The notes below the pieces were generated by a model. It made no database searches, was not told the origin of the DNA, and saw nothing but the letters and a program-made list of their open reading frames with translations. From the NCBI GenBank assembly GCA_012959395.1, contig DUDG01000042.1, positions 1 to 57,749 on the forward strand: a DNA stretch of 57,749 bases. The letters are read 5' to 3'. Positions 44,675 through 53,779 of the stretch are shown piece by piece (within the stretch, counting starts at the first letter, position 1; each line of letters opens with the position of its first letter). A program made the position numbers and the translations under genes. The stretch is from Flavobacteriaceae bacterium. GTDB taxonomy: Bacteria > Bacteroidota > Bacteroidia > Flavobacteriales > Flavobacteriaceae.

Positions 44675-47038
44675 ATGCAAAAAAAATTATATAACTCAAT
44701 ATTTATATTCATTCCTCTCCTATTTATTAACTGTAATCTGCAACAGAAAGATCTTTCAAGCTTTCAAACCCTATGGTATGATCAGCCGGCTGAAATATGG
44801 GAAGAAGCATTACCTCTAGGAAATGGAAGATTAGGTGCAATGGTATTTGGTGATCCAATAAATGAGCGAATTCAATTGAATGATGATTCATTATGGCCTC
44901 ATAACATCGGTTGGGATGAGCCAGAGGGTACACCAAAAGATCTATCCGAGATAAGAAAACATCTAATTAATGGAAATGCTAGAATTACTGATTCATTATT
45001 AGTTGAAAAGTTCTCGAATAAATCCATAACTCTTTCTCATCAAACACTCGGCGATTTATTTCTAGATTGGGAGCATAAAGAAATTTCTGAATACTACAGG
45101 TCCCTGGACCTAAATTCGGCTGTATCAACTACAAAATATAAAACGCAAGGTTTCTTTGTAATTCAAAAAGTTTTTGTGTCTAATCCACATCAACTTATTG
45201 TTGTTGAAATAGAAAGTAAACACCCTGATGGACTTAATGGCAATATAAAACTTAATCGTCCAAAAGATGAGGGAATTGAAACAGTTTCAATAAAAGCTAG
45301 CGATAAAAAAATTATTATGACAGGTGAAGTAACTCAAAGGTCAGGAAAATTTAGGGAACTTCCCGTGATTATTGAATCAGGTGTAAAATTTGAAACTAGC
45401 TTATATTCTCAACATGATTCAGGAAAAGTAATAACAGAAAATGAATACTTAAAAGTTTCTGGAGTTAAAAAACTAACACTCTTTATTGCTTCAAATTCTA
45501 ATTATTACACTCAAAATTACTCTGAAAAAAATAAAAAAGAACTTTCTAAAATTAGAAAATTAGATATCAATAAATTAGAAAAAGATCATGTCTTAGATCA
45601 TCAATCTCTTTTTAACCGTGTTAGGCTAAACTTAAATGCTGATAAAAAACTTGAGTCACTGACAACAGACCAACGTTTAGAAAGAGTAAAAAACGGGTAT
45701 AAGGATAATGGACTTACTCAACTGCTATTTGATTATGGCAGGTATCTGCTAATTGGCTCATCTCGAACTGGAACATTACCAGCGAATCTACAGGGCTTAT
45801 GGAATCAACATATTAAAGCTCCATGGAATGCTGATTACCATTTAAATATAAATCTGCAAATGAACTACTGGCTAGCTAACTCAACTGGACTTCATGAATT
45901 AAATTATCCTTTTTTTGATTATGTTGATAGATTAGTAGAAAATGGGAAAATAACTGCTAAAAAAAACTTTGGATTAAATGGAAGTATAATCCCTCATGCT
46001 AGTGATTTATGGGCTCCAACTTGGTTAAGAGCTCGGACAGCTTATTGGGGATCCTCTTTTGGAGCTGGTGGATGGTTAATGCAGCATTATTGGCATCATT
46101 ATGAGTACACAAATGATTTAGGGTTTTTAAAAAAAAGGGCGTTGCCTGTCATGGAACAAGTTGCTCAATTTTATTCGGATTGGCTAATTGAAGATCCTAG
46201 AGATCAGTCCCTTATCTCAGCACCATCAACCTCCCCTGAAAACCGATATTTAAACTCAAATGGGGAACAAGTATCTTCATGTTTAGGAAGTGCAATGGAT
46301 CAACAAGTAATATATGAAACTTTTTCAAATTACCTTAAAGCAGCAGAAATAATCGGAGTTCAGAATTTACTAACTAAAAAAATTACACAACAACTAAAAA
46401 AACTAAGACCTGGTTTTGTAATTGGAAAAGATGGAAGAATTTTAGAATGGGATAGGGAATATGATGAATTTGAGCCTGGTCACAGGCACATGTCCCATTT
46501 ATACGGTTTTCACCCAGGAACTCAGATTACAATCGATGAGCAACCTGAACTTTTTAAGGCAGTGAAAAAAACATTAGATTTTCGACTTGAAAATGGAGGA
46601 GCTGGAACAGGATGGAGTCGTGCGTGGTTGATAAGTTACTCTGCTAGATTATTAGATGCGGAAATGGCCCATGAACATATCCAACTTCTGTTTAAAAAAT
46701 CTATATATAAAAACCTTTTTGATGCTCATCCTCCATTTCAAATTGATGGAAATTTTGGTTTTACTGCTGGTATTTCAGAAATGCTTTTACAATCTCATGA
46801 AAATAAGGGAATACGAATTCTGCCAGCTCTACCAAAATCATGGTCTTCAGGAAGCGTGGAAGGTTTAATAGCAAGAAATAATATCAAAATAAATATGAAA
46901 TGGGATCAAGGAGAAATTACTGAGCTAAATTTAGAGACTAATAAAAACCAATCAGTTTCAGTGATTTATAAAAATGAAATTTTTGATTTTGATCTTGTAA
47001 AAGATGAGCTTTTTTATACAAATTTTAAAAAAAACTAA
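44675..47038 (+). CDS. GH95 alpha-L-fucosidase / alpha-L-galactosidase family lipoprotein
   Basis: Inverting glycosidase that removes terminal alpha-1,2-fucose or related L-sugars. It has 787 residues. The lipoprotein signal ends at Cys20 (FINC). The N-terminal GH95 signature is LWYDQPAEIWEEALPLGNGRLGAMVFG followed by IQLNDDSLWPHN. The active-site Asn pair is in DYHLNINLQMNYW (about 388-400), and the catalytic Asp region is FQIDGNFGFTAGISEML (about 688-704). It sits 16 bases after the DUF1295 gene. Acetylated or galactosyl substrates cannot be ruled out. Confidence 0.93.
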   Translation: MQKKLYNSIFIFIPLLFINCNLQQKDLSSFQTLWYDQPAEIWEEALPLGNGRLGAMVFGDPINERIQLNDDSLWPHNIGWDEPEGTPKDLSEIRKHLINGNARITDSLLVEKFSNKSITLSHQTLGDLFLDWEHKEISEYYRSLDLNSAVSTTKYKTQGFFVIQKVFVSNPHQLIVVEIESKHPDGLNGNIKLNRPKDEGIETVSIKASDKKIIMTGEVTQRSGKFRELPVIIESGVKFETSLYSQHDSGKVITENEYLKVSGVKKLTLFIASNSNYYTQNYSEKNKKELSKIRKLDINKLEKDHVLDHQSLFNRVRLNLNADKKLESLTTDQRLERVKNGYKDNGLTQLLFDYGRYLLIGSSRTGTLPANLQGLWNQHIKAPWNADYHLNINLQMNYWLANSTGLHELNYPFFDYVDRLVENGKITAKKNFGLNGSIIPHASDLWAPTWLRARTAYWGSSFGAGGWLMQHYWHHYEYTNDLGFLKKRALPVMEQVAQFYSDWLIEDPRDQSLISAPSTSPENRYLNSNGEQVSSCLGSAMDQQVIYETFSNYLKAAEIIGVQNLLTKKITQQLKKLRPGFVIGKDGRILEWDREYDEFEPGHRHMSHLYGFHPGTQITIDEQPELFKAVKKTLDFRLENGGAGTGWSRAWLISYSARLLDAEMAHEHIQLLFKKSIYKNLFDAHPPFQIDGNFGFTAGISEMLLQSHENKGIRILPALPKSWSSGSVEGLIARNNIKINMKWDQGEITELNLETNKNQSVSVIYKNEIFDFDLVKDELFYTNFKKN

Positions 47039-47108
47039 AAAATCCCTAACAGTAATTTTTACACCTCACTCCCCTACTTATATAATACAAGTCTCATAGA
47101 ATGTATAC

Positions 47109-47130
47109 GCTTTTAACTATCGCTAAGTTA
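47109..47130 (+). repeat. 22-bp direct repeat, copy 2
   Basis: The segment gcttttaactatc-G-ctaagtta matches copy 1 at 39464-39485 except for one base, and is followed directly by AAAAGTAA. It lies in the 193-base gap between the GH95 gene and the class V PLP enzyme gene. The two copies bracket 7.6 kb. Confidence 0.5.
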
Positions 47131-47174
47131 AAAAGTAATTGTATATAAGTAAATTAGCTTTTAAGTTCAAAATT

Positions 47175-47209
47175 AATTCAATTATTAAATTCAATAAACA
47201 CATTGAATT
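47175..47209 (+). promoter_or_regulatory. Candidate operator: three AATTCAAT half-sites
   Basis: AATTCAAT occurs at 47175-47182 and 47188-47195, and its complement ATTGAATT at 47202-47209. The starts are spaced 13 and 14 bases. The last two form a perfect 8-bp inverted repeat with a 6-base spacer, lying just upstream of an AAGTTTTG box, a one-mismatch -7 element, before the PLP enzyme/dgcA/dgcN genes. It looks like a dimeric regulator site; the regulator is not in the window. Confidence 0.45.
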
Positions 47210-47231
47210 AAAGTTTTGTAAATTTAATTTT

Positions 47232-48500
47232 ATGAAAAAAAGAGAATTTTTAAAAAGTTTTGGTAATACTTTAATGATTTCCCCATTTTTATCATTTGAT
47301 TTAAGAAACAATGATAACGATCTATACTCTGACAGAAGCTTACTTAATGATAAGGAATTTTGGAATAGAATTAGAAAAGATTATTCACTAAAAAAAGATT
47401 ATATCAATTTAGAAAACGGATATTACAATATTATTCCAAATCCAACTTTAAAAAAATTCATTTCTCATGTAAAAAGTGTAAATTTTGAAGGTTCTTATTA
47501 TATGAGAACCAAAAGAAATAATGATAATAGAAGAGTAGCAAATCGTCTTGCAAAATTAGTTGGATGTAGTGATGATGAGCTTGTTATTACAAGAAATACA
47601 ACAGAATCTTTAGATTTAATTATTGGTGGCTTTCCCTGGAAAAAAGAAGATGAAGCAATTTATGCTATTCAAGATTATGGAGCTATGCAACAAATGTTTA
47701 AACTCGTATCGAAACGTTATGGGATATTAAACAAAATAGTTTCAATACCAAATCATCCAATTTCTGATGAACAAATAGTCTCTATTTATGAAGATCAAAT
47801 TACTCCAAAGACTAGACTCATTATGGTTAGTCATATGATTAATATTACAGGACATATTTTACCTATAAGAAAAATATGTGACATGGCTCATAAATATGGT
47901 GTTGACGTAATGGTTGATGGAGCTCATTGTATTGGACATTTTGATGTAAATATTTCAGAATTAAATTGTGATTATTATGGTTCTAGCCTACATAAATGGC
48001 TTAGCACCCCTTTAGGTGCAGGGCTACTTTATGTTTCAAAAAATAAAGTTTCCAAAATTTGGCCATTATTAGGGTCTCATATTAATGAGAAAGACAATAT
48101 TTTAAGACTTAATCATATTGGAACCCACCCTGTTCATACTGATTTAGCAATAGAAAATGCCATTGATTACATAGAGATGATTGGAATAAAGAGAAAGGAA
48201 GAAAGGCTTCGTGAAATTCAAAGATACTGGTCAGATCAATTGAGAAATTTTGAAAATGTGATAATTAATACGCCATTAGAATCATTTAAAAGTTGTGGTA
48301 TTGCTAATGTTGGAATCAAAGGTTTAGATCCTTCAAAATTAGAAAAAGTTTTATTTGATGACTATAATATCTTTACTGTTGCAATAAATCATGAAAATGT
48401 AAAAGGATGCAGAATTACGCCAAATATTTATACTAATTTCAGCGATTTAGATCATTTTGTTTCAAGTATTAAGGAGATAGCATCAAAAAATATTCATTAA
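47232..48500 (+). CDS. Class V aminotransferase-fold PLP enzyme (isopenicillin-N-epimerase-like)
   Basis: Fold-type I PLP enzyme of 422 residues. The start at 47232 gives MKKREFLKSFGNTLMISPFLSF, a Tat-like export signal with Lys-Arg in place of Arg-Arg; an ATG at 47139 would put 31 unrelated residues in front of it and lies before the operator. Motifs are ITRNTTESLDLIIGG, VDGAHCIGHFDVN and YYGSSLHKWLSTPLGAG, with the PLP lysine at 255. It is followed 22 bases later by dgcA. Substrate unknown; D-amino-acid or amino-acid epimer chemistry is a guess from context. Confidence 0.82.
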   Translation: MKKREFLKSFGNTLMISPFLSFDLRNNDNDLYSDRSLLNDKEFWNRIRKDYSLKKDYINLENGYYNIIPNPTLKKFISHVKSVNFEGSYYMRTKRNNDNRRVANRLAKLVGCSDDELVITRNTTESLDLIIGGFPWKKEDEAIYAIQDYGAMQQMFKLVSKRYGILNKIVSIPNHPISDEQIVSIYEDQITPKTRLIMVSHMINITGHILPIRKICDMAHKYGVDVMVDGAHCIGHFDVNISELNCDYYGSSLHKWLSTPLGAGLLYVSKNKVSKIWPLLGSHINEKDNILRLNHIGTHPVHTDLAIENAIDYIEMIGIKRKEERLREIQRYWSDQLRNFENVIINTPLESFKSCGIANVGIKGLDPSKLEKVLFDDYNIFTVAINHENVKGCRITPNIYTNFSDLDHFVSSIKEIASKNIH

Positions 48501-48522
48501 CCTAATTATTTAAATTTATTTT

Positions 48523-49572
48523 ATGAAGATTAGTTTTCATAAACTTTTATTAAAAAAAAGATTTCCATTAGCAATTAGTAGAGGAGTTAATGCAGAAAGT
48601 TATAATGTTTTTGTTGGAGTTAAAGAAAATGATTTAATAGGATGGGGTGAATCTGCACCTGGTAAAAGTGAAGGAGCTATAAACACTGAGGAAGTTATTT
48701 TACAACTTCAAAAACTAATTGATGTTAATATTGAGAATAAATCAATCTATGAAATAGAGCGTATTGCCCGTGAAATGAAAATTTCTCCCAGTGCATACGC
48801 CGGTTTAGATATTGCATTATGGGACTTAAAAGCTAAAAAAGCAAAAATGCCTCTACATGAACTACTAGGGTTGCCTCTTCCCAAATCAAAGACATCTCTT
48901 ACAATTGGAATAATGAGTCCTAATTCTGTTAAAGAAAGAATTCCTCTTTTATTTGAAGGAAGTTCAGCAAAATTTCTTAAAGTAAAGTTAGGATCAAATC
49001 AAGGATTAGAAGCTGATAAAGCTATGTATAATCAAGTTCTAGAAAGTATAAAACCTTATGATCTTAAACTTAGAGTAGATGCAAATGGAGGATGGAGTAC
49101 GGAAAATGCAAAGTATATGATTGATTGGTTATCGAAAAGAAAATGTGACTATGTTGAACAGCCTATAGCTGAAGGAAAAGAGAAAGAATTAAAGACTCTA
49201 TATAAAAGCAGATTACTTCCAATATTTGTTGATGAATCATGTCGTTATTCTCATAATATTATTGAATATTCTGAATATGTTGATGGGGTTAATTTAAAAT
49301 TAATGAAATGTGGAGGAATAACGGAGGCTCTAAGAATTTTGTCAACAGCAAAGGCATTTGGATTAAAATCAATGATAGGCTGTATGAGTGAATCTTCAAT
49401 TTCAATTTCAGCTGGAGCTTCAATTTCTGGACAAATAGACCATATTGATCTTGACTCTCATTACAACTTAAAACCTGATCCAGCTTCAGGAGCTTCTATG
49501 ATAAATGGCATTACAACGCAAAGAATAGCTCCTGGTCATGGAGCATTTTTGAAAAATGAACCATTATGTTAG
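48523..49572 (+). CDS. dgcA: Enolase-superfamily racemase/epimerase, DgcA-like (N-acetyl-D-glutamate racemase or dipeptide epimerase)
   Basis: The protein has 349 residues. The catalytic KxK is FLKVKLG (Lys153, Lys155); metal ligands are Asp186 in RVDANGGW, Glu212 in VEQP and Asp237 in FVDES; the opposite-face lysine is in VNLKLMKCGGITEA (259-262). These are features of the L-Ala-D/L-Glu epimerase group. The next gene is DUF1611, and that pairing is the one described as DgcA-DgcN for D-glutamate catabolism in marine bacteria, so N-acetyl-D-glutamate racemase is the preferred reading. Its end overlaps the next start (ATGTTAG). Confidence 0.82.
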   Translation: MKISFHKLLLKKRFPLAISRGVNAESYNVFVGVKENDLIGWGESAPGKSEGAINTEEVILQLQKLIDVNIENKSIYEIERIAREMKISPSAYAGLDIALWDLKAKKAKMPLHELLGLPLPKSKTSLTIGIMSPNSVKERIPLLFEGSSAKFLKVKLGSNQGLEADKAMYNQVLESIKPYDLKLRVDANGGWSTENAKYMIDWLSKRKCDYVEQPIAEGKEKELKTLYKSRLLPIFVDESCRYSHNIIEYSEYVDGVNLKLMKCGGITEALRILSTAKAFGLKSMIGCMSESSISISAGASISGQIDHIDLDSHYNLKPDPASGASMINGITTQRIAPGHGAFLKNEPLC

Positions 49573-50603
49573 AAGATTATAAAAAGGTTGCTATCTATTT
49601 GGAAGGCCATTTATTTACTGATTTTGGAAAAATGGGTTTAGGTGCCTTACGATATTTGCCCAATAGAATTGTTGCTGTTATTGACTCAGAAAATGAAGGT
49701 AAAAATACAAGAGAATGCCTTTCTATTGAAAGAAGTGTTCCTATAGTTAAGAACATAGATTTGGCTATTTCAAAAGGAGCCGAAGTTCTTATTTTAGGAA
49801 TTGCTCCATCTGGAGGAAAAATTCCAAAATCATGGTTCCCAATAATTGACACAGCAATATTTAATAACCTTTCAATAATTAATGGTCTTCATGATTCATT
49901 GGCTTCAAAATATAAAAATAAGCTTACGGATAATCAATGGATTTGGGATGTTAGGGTTCCACAATTTATTCCTGAAATAGCTAGTGGAAAAGCTGCTAAA
50001 TTAAATAACAAGAGGATTTTGTGTGTGGGTACTGATATGGCAGTTGGTAAAATGATAACAAGTCTTGAAATTCATAAATGGGCAATAGAAAATAAAATAA
50101 AAAGTGCATTTATAGCAACAGGACAGATTGGGATAACAGTGACAGGAAGTGGAATTCCTCTTGATGCATATAAAGTGGATTATGCTTGTGGTGCTGTTGA
50201 ACAAATGGTTTTACAAAAATCAAATGATGATTGGGTTCTTATTGAAGGTCAAGGATCATTATTAAATCCAGGAAGCACAGCTAGTTTGCCATTAATTAGA
50301 GGAAGTTGCACAACTCATATGATTCTTTGCCATCGAGCAGATTTTTTAACTTTAAGGGATTCCAAGCACATAAAAATTCCTAATTTAAATGAAGTAATTA
50401 AACTATATGAAGCTCTAGCCAGTGCTTGTGGAATTTACCCAAAAGCTAAAGTAGTTGGGATTTCATTAAATACTTTCAAATTAGACTCAATTGCAGCTAA
50501 AAAAGCGGTAGATTTTTTGGAATCATCAACAAACCTTCCCGTTACTGATGTTGTTCGTTATGGACCAGAAAAACTAGGTCTAGCAATAAAACAAATTAAT
50601 TAA
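49566..50603 (+). CDS. dgcN: DUF1611 protein, DgcN-like D-glutamate N-acetyltransferase
   Basis: The protein has 345 residues. The DUF1611 family has an N-terminal Rossmann-like half (about 5-125) and a C-terminal P-loop half; here the P-loop is CVGTDMAVGKMITSLEIHKW at about 153-172, with WVLIEGQGSLLNPG as the second NTPase-like motif. DgcN homologues acetylate D-glutamate. Translation is coupled to the upstream racemase gene by a 7-base overlap. Function is taken from the gene pair; the sequence alone would support only DUF1611. Confidence 0.78.
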   Translation: MLEDYKKVAIYLEGHLFTDFGKMGLGALRYLPNRIVAVIDSENEGKNTRECLSIERSVPIVKNIDLAISKGAEVLILGIAPSGGKIPKSWFPIIDTAIFNNLSIINGLHDSLASKYKNKLTDNQWIWDVRVPQFIPEIASGKAAKLNNKRILCVGTDMAVGKMITSLEIHKWAIENKIKSAFIATGQIGITVTGSGIPLDAYKVDYACGAVEQMVLQKSNDDWVLIEGQGSLLNPGSTASLPLIRGSCTTHMILCHRADFLTLRDSKHIKIPNLNEVIKLYEALASACGIYPKAKVVGISLNTFKLDSIAAKKAVDFLESSTNLPVTDVVRYGPEKLGLAIKQIN

Positions 50604-50696
50604 ATTTTATAGATGCAAATTTGTTAATAATTAGCTATAAATCCATCATGATATTTATTATTTTTAGAATGATTAAATTGATAAAAATAATTATTT

Positions 50697-51833
50697 ATGA
50701 AGAATCTATATTTTAGTAAAAACAAAAGAATCTTTATACTAAGCTTACAAATAATACTTTTTATGTTTACAAAAATTTATGCACAACAAACAAATGTTTT
50801 TGATAAAGCAAATAAAAATGAAGTTTATAGCTATACATTAAAAAACTCATTAGAAACTGAAATAACAATTCTTAACTATGGAGGTATTATAACTTCTTTA
50901 AAAGTAGCTGACAGAAACAACGAATTTAAAGATGTTGTATTAGGGTTTGACTCTATTTCTCAATATTTAAAAAACGTGCCATATTTTGGTGCTATAATAG
51001 GTAGATATGCTAATAGAGTTGCTAAAGGAAAGTTCACTTTAGATGACAAAGATTATACTTTAGCTAAAAACAACGGAGAAAATCACCTTCATGGTGGAGA
51101 AAAAGGATTTGATAAAGTATTTTGGAATGCTATTAATAAAAATGATGAACTATCCTCATCCTTAACATTAACATACTTAAGTAAAGACATGGAAGAAGGA
51201 TATCCGGGAAACTTAAATATTAAAGTGATATATACCTTAACAGATGACAATGTATTAAAAGTAGATTATGAAGCTGAGACTGACAAAAAAACAATAATAA
51301 ACCTAACTCAACATTCCTATTTTAATTTATCGGGAGATTTTAATTCAACTATATTAGACCATGAAGTTTTTATTAATGCTAACAATTATTTACCAGTTGA
51401 TGATGGCTTAATTCCTACAGGTGAAATTCATAAAGTTTCAGATACTCCTTTTAACTTTTTATCACCCAAAAAAATAGGAAGTGATATTCAAGAACATAAT
51501 GATCAGTTAATTAAAGGTAATGGATATGATCATTCATGGATTATTAACAATTACAAAAAAGGACTACAATTAGTAGCAAGTGCTTATCATCAAAATAGTG
51601 GTAGATTTTTAGAAGTTTTTTCTGATCAACCAGCTATTCAATTTTATACAGGTAATTTTTTAAATTCTAATCAGCCAAAAAAAGGTGGTGGTACCCAATT
51701 AAAACAAAGTGGATTTTGTTTTGAAACACAACATTATCCAGACTCTCCTAATCAAAAAAATTTTCCATCAGTAATTTTAAATCCCGGTGAAAAATACAGG
51801 TCCACTACTCTTTTTAAATTTTCAATAAAATGA
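50697..51833 (+). CDS. galM: Aldose 1-epimerase (galactose mutarotase), exported
   Basis: Interconverts alpha and beta anomers of hexoses. It has 378 residues including a signal peptide (cleavage near IYAQQ, about residue 30), so it probably works in the periplasm. Family motifs are IIGRYANRVAKGKFTLDDKDYTL, NNGENHLHGGEKGFDKVFW (His about 129), LTQHSYFNLSG (His about 206) and FCFETQHYPDSPNQ with the catalytic Glu about 342. It likely prepares sugars released by the neighbouring glycosidases. Confidence 0.93.
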   Translation: MKNLYFSKNKRIFILSLQIILFMFTKIYAQQTNVFDKANKNEVYSYTLKNSLETEITILNYGGIITSLKVADRNNEFKDVVLGFDSISQYLKNVPYFGAIIGRYANRVAKGKFTLDDKDYTLAKNNGENHLHGGEKGFDKVFWNAINKNDELSSSLTLTYLSKDMEEGYPGNLNIKVIYTLTDDNVLKVDYEAETDKKTIINLTQHSYFNLSGDFNSTILDHEVFINANNYLPVDDGLIPTGEIHKVSDTPFNFLSPKKIGSDIQEHNDQLIKGNGYDHSWIINNYKKGLQLVASAYHQNSGRFLEVFSDQPAIQFYTGNFLNSNQPKKGGGTQLKQSGFCFETQHYPDSPNQKNFPSVILNPGEKYRSTTLFKFSIK

Positions 51834-51862
51834 TTTAATCATAAATCGATTAAAAAATTATA

Positions 51863-52867
51863 TTAATCTATACAAAGTTCAGTGGTTTTGATTTCTAATT
51901 TATCATATTCTTTGTGAATTGTTTTTAGCAAAGAATATTCGCTAAAAGAATCTTGTCCTAGTTCCCATATCATAATTCCGTTCACTTCATTACTTGCTAA
52001 TTGAACTTTAGATCTAATTGTCGACCTTCCATTATAAAACTTTGTGCCTACATTATCAATATCAGCATTTGCATTACTTAGTTCAACCATACTAGAAAAA
52101 GTGAATGCATTTACTGTATCTGAATTTACAAAGTCATATCCATAAAAAGGAACACCTAATATGAGTTTTTCACTAGTTATTCCAATTGAATTTTTCCAAA
52201 AATCAATTGATTCTATAGCGTGGTTATAGGAACTATGTTGACCTGGAGCTGTAGGATTCCACGGGCCTGTGAAATCATAAGCCATTATATTTATAAAATC
52301 AAATATATTTAAGGCATTATTATTTAAATTAGAATATAGTGTTTTGGCAGGTAGTGCTGCTGTAATTATTTTTGAATGTTGATCTAATGCATTGTTTAGC
52401 TCTATAATAAAATCACTATACCCACTAGTTACATACTGCCATTCTAGGTCTACATCTACTCCATCCAGATTATTACTAAGAACATACTCTAAAATTTTAT
52501 TAACAATTTTAGGTCTATTTTCAGAATTGTCTATTAGGTTTGACCAATTTAAAGCTTGCTCAGAATTTAAAACACCCCCACCTATTGAAATACATATTTG
52601 AATGTTAGGATTATCAGATTTTGCATCATTTACAATTTTAGATATATCAGGCATTATTAGATTTCCTTCAGAATCTGGATTAGCAAAAGCAAGATTTAAA
52701 TGTGTTAATTTACAATATTCAATATCATCACTTAAACCAAATCTCCAAGTTGGAAAATATCCAATAACTTTTGCACTTGTATTATTCTGGTTATTAAAAA
52801 CTTCTTCTTGATCCTTTGTACAGGATATTGAGAATATTAATATAATTAAAACAATTTTTTTATTCAT
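51863..52867 (-). CDS. GH18 chitinase-like lipoprotein
   Basis: Single-domain GH18 enzyme, 334 residues, with a lipoprotein signal ending at Cys16 (FSISC). The catalytic D-x-x-D-x-D-x-E motif is LDGVDVDLEW, with the proton donor Glu142. Other GH18 parts are KVIGYFPTWR, ICISIGGGVL, INIMAYDFTGPW and the C-terminal GIMIWELGQD. It may cut beta-1,4-GlcNAc links in chitin or act as an endo-N-acetylglucosaminidase. It lies one base after the endonuclease-like gene on the same strand. Confidence 0.9.
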   Translation of the reverse strand: MNKKIVLIILIFSISCTKDQEEVFNNQNNTSAKVIGYFPTWRFGLSDDIEYCKLTHLNLAFANPDSEGNLIMPDISKIVNDAKSDNPNIQICISIGGGVLNSEQALNWSNLIDNSENRPKIVNKILEYVLSNNLDGVDVDLEWQYVTSGYSDFIIELNNALDQHSKIITAALPAKTLYSNLNNNALNIFDFINIMAYDFTGPWNPTAPGQHSSYNHAIESIDFWKNSIGITSEKLILGVPFYGYDFVNSDTVNAFTFSSMVELSNANADIDNVGTKFYNGRSTIRSKVQLASNEVNGIMIWELGQDSFSEYSLLKTIHKEYDKLEIKTTELCID

Positions 52868-52868
52868 T

Positions 52869-53693
52869 TCACTTAATATATTTTAAGCTAGAAACTACAG
52901 GATGATGATCCGAAGCCCATCCTTTAACTGGAGTCTTTAAATAAACATGTTTTGCATTAATTAAAGCTAAGTTTTTAAAAAATACATAATCAATTCTTTT
53001 ATCAGAATGATTTTTGGTATCAAAACCATTAAAGGTTCCATAAAACTTGTTAGATTTAGATAAGTTTTTTTGAGAATCTACAAATAAATTTTGAAGTTTT
53101 TTAATTGAAATATTTTCATCTATTAAATTAAAATCCCCTGTTAAAACCAAAGGAAAATTCATTTTATTGAGTTCAGTGATTTTATTAATAATTAAATCTA
53201 CAGATTGTTTTCTTGCCTTTATGCCTATATGATCTAAGTGAGTATTAAATACCCATATTTTTTCTTTTGAATGTTTATTTTGAAAAAGACCATAGGTGCA
53301 AATTCTTTTCATTGATGCATCCCATCCTATAGAAATTTTATTTGGAGTTTCCGATAACCAAAAAGTATTAGATTTTAGAACTTCATAGTTGATATTACTG
53401 AATAAAATTGGACTGTATTCTCCTTTTGTTTTTCCATCATCTCGACCTACTCCAACATAACTATAATTAGGCAAGTCATCGATTAAATTAAATAATTGAG
53501 AATAAACCACTTCTTGCATGCCAATAAAGTCAGGATTTTCATTTGATATAAATTCACCAATTGTAGATTTCCTATTTTCCCAAATATTAATTCCATCATT
53601 AGGATTATTATATCGAATATTATATGAAATTACTTTAAGATCTTGTGAATTATAAAATAATAGAAAAAAAAAAATGAGAAATGAGTTATTCAT
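52869..53693 (-). CDS. Secreted endonuclease/exonuclease/phosphatase-family protein
   Basis: EEP-fold hydrolase of 274 residues with an N-terminal hydrophobic signal (NNSFLIFFFLLFYNSQ). Motifs are VISYNIRYNN, FIGMQEV (metal Glu), WVFNTHLDHIG, VLTGDFNL and the C-terminal WASDHHPVV with the catalytic Asp-His. EEP proteins cut nucleic acids or phosphoesters such as sphingomyelin; which applies here is not decidable. First gene of a two-gene minus-strand unit with the GH18 gene. Confidence 0.87.
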   Translation of the reverse strand: MNNSFLIFFFLLFYNSQDLKVISYNIRYNNPNDGINIWENRKSTIGEFISNENPDFIGMQEVVYSQLFNLIDDLPNYSYVGVGRDDGKTKGEYSPILFSNINYEVLKSNTFWLSETPNKISIGWDASMKRICTYGLFQNKHSKEKIWVFNTHLDHIGIKARKQSVDLIINKITELNKMNFPLVLTGDFNLIDENISIKKLQNLFVDSQKNLSKSNKFYGTFNGFDTKNHSDKRIDYVFFKNLALINAKHVYLKTPVKGWASDHHPVVSSLKYIK

Positions 53694-53779
53694 GTCTTAA
53701 AATTAATAAATACTAAGCACAAAATTCAAGATCAAGCAATTATAAGATTGTCAATTCATTTATTTATATTTATTAAAAG

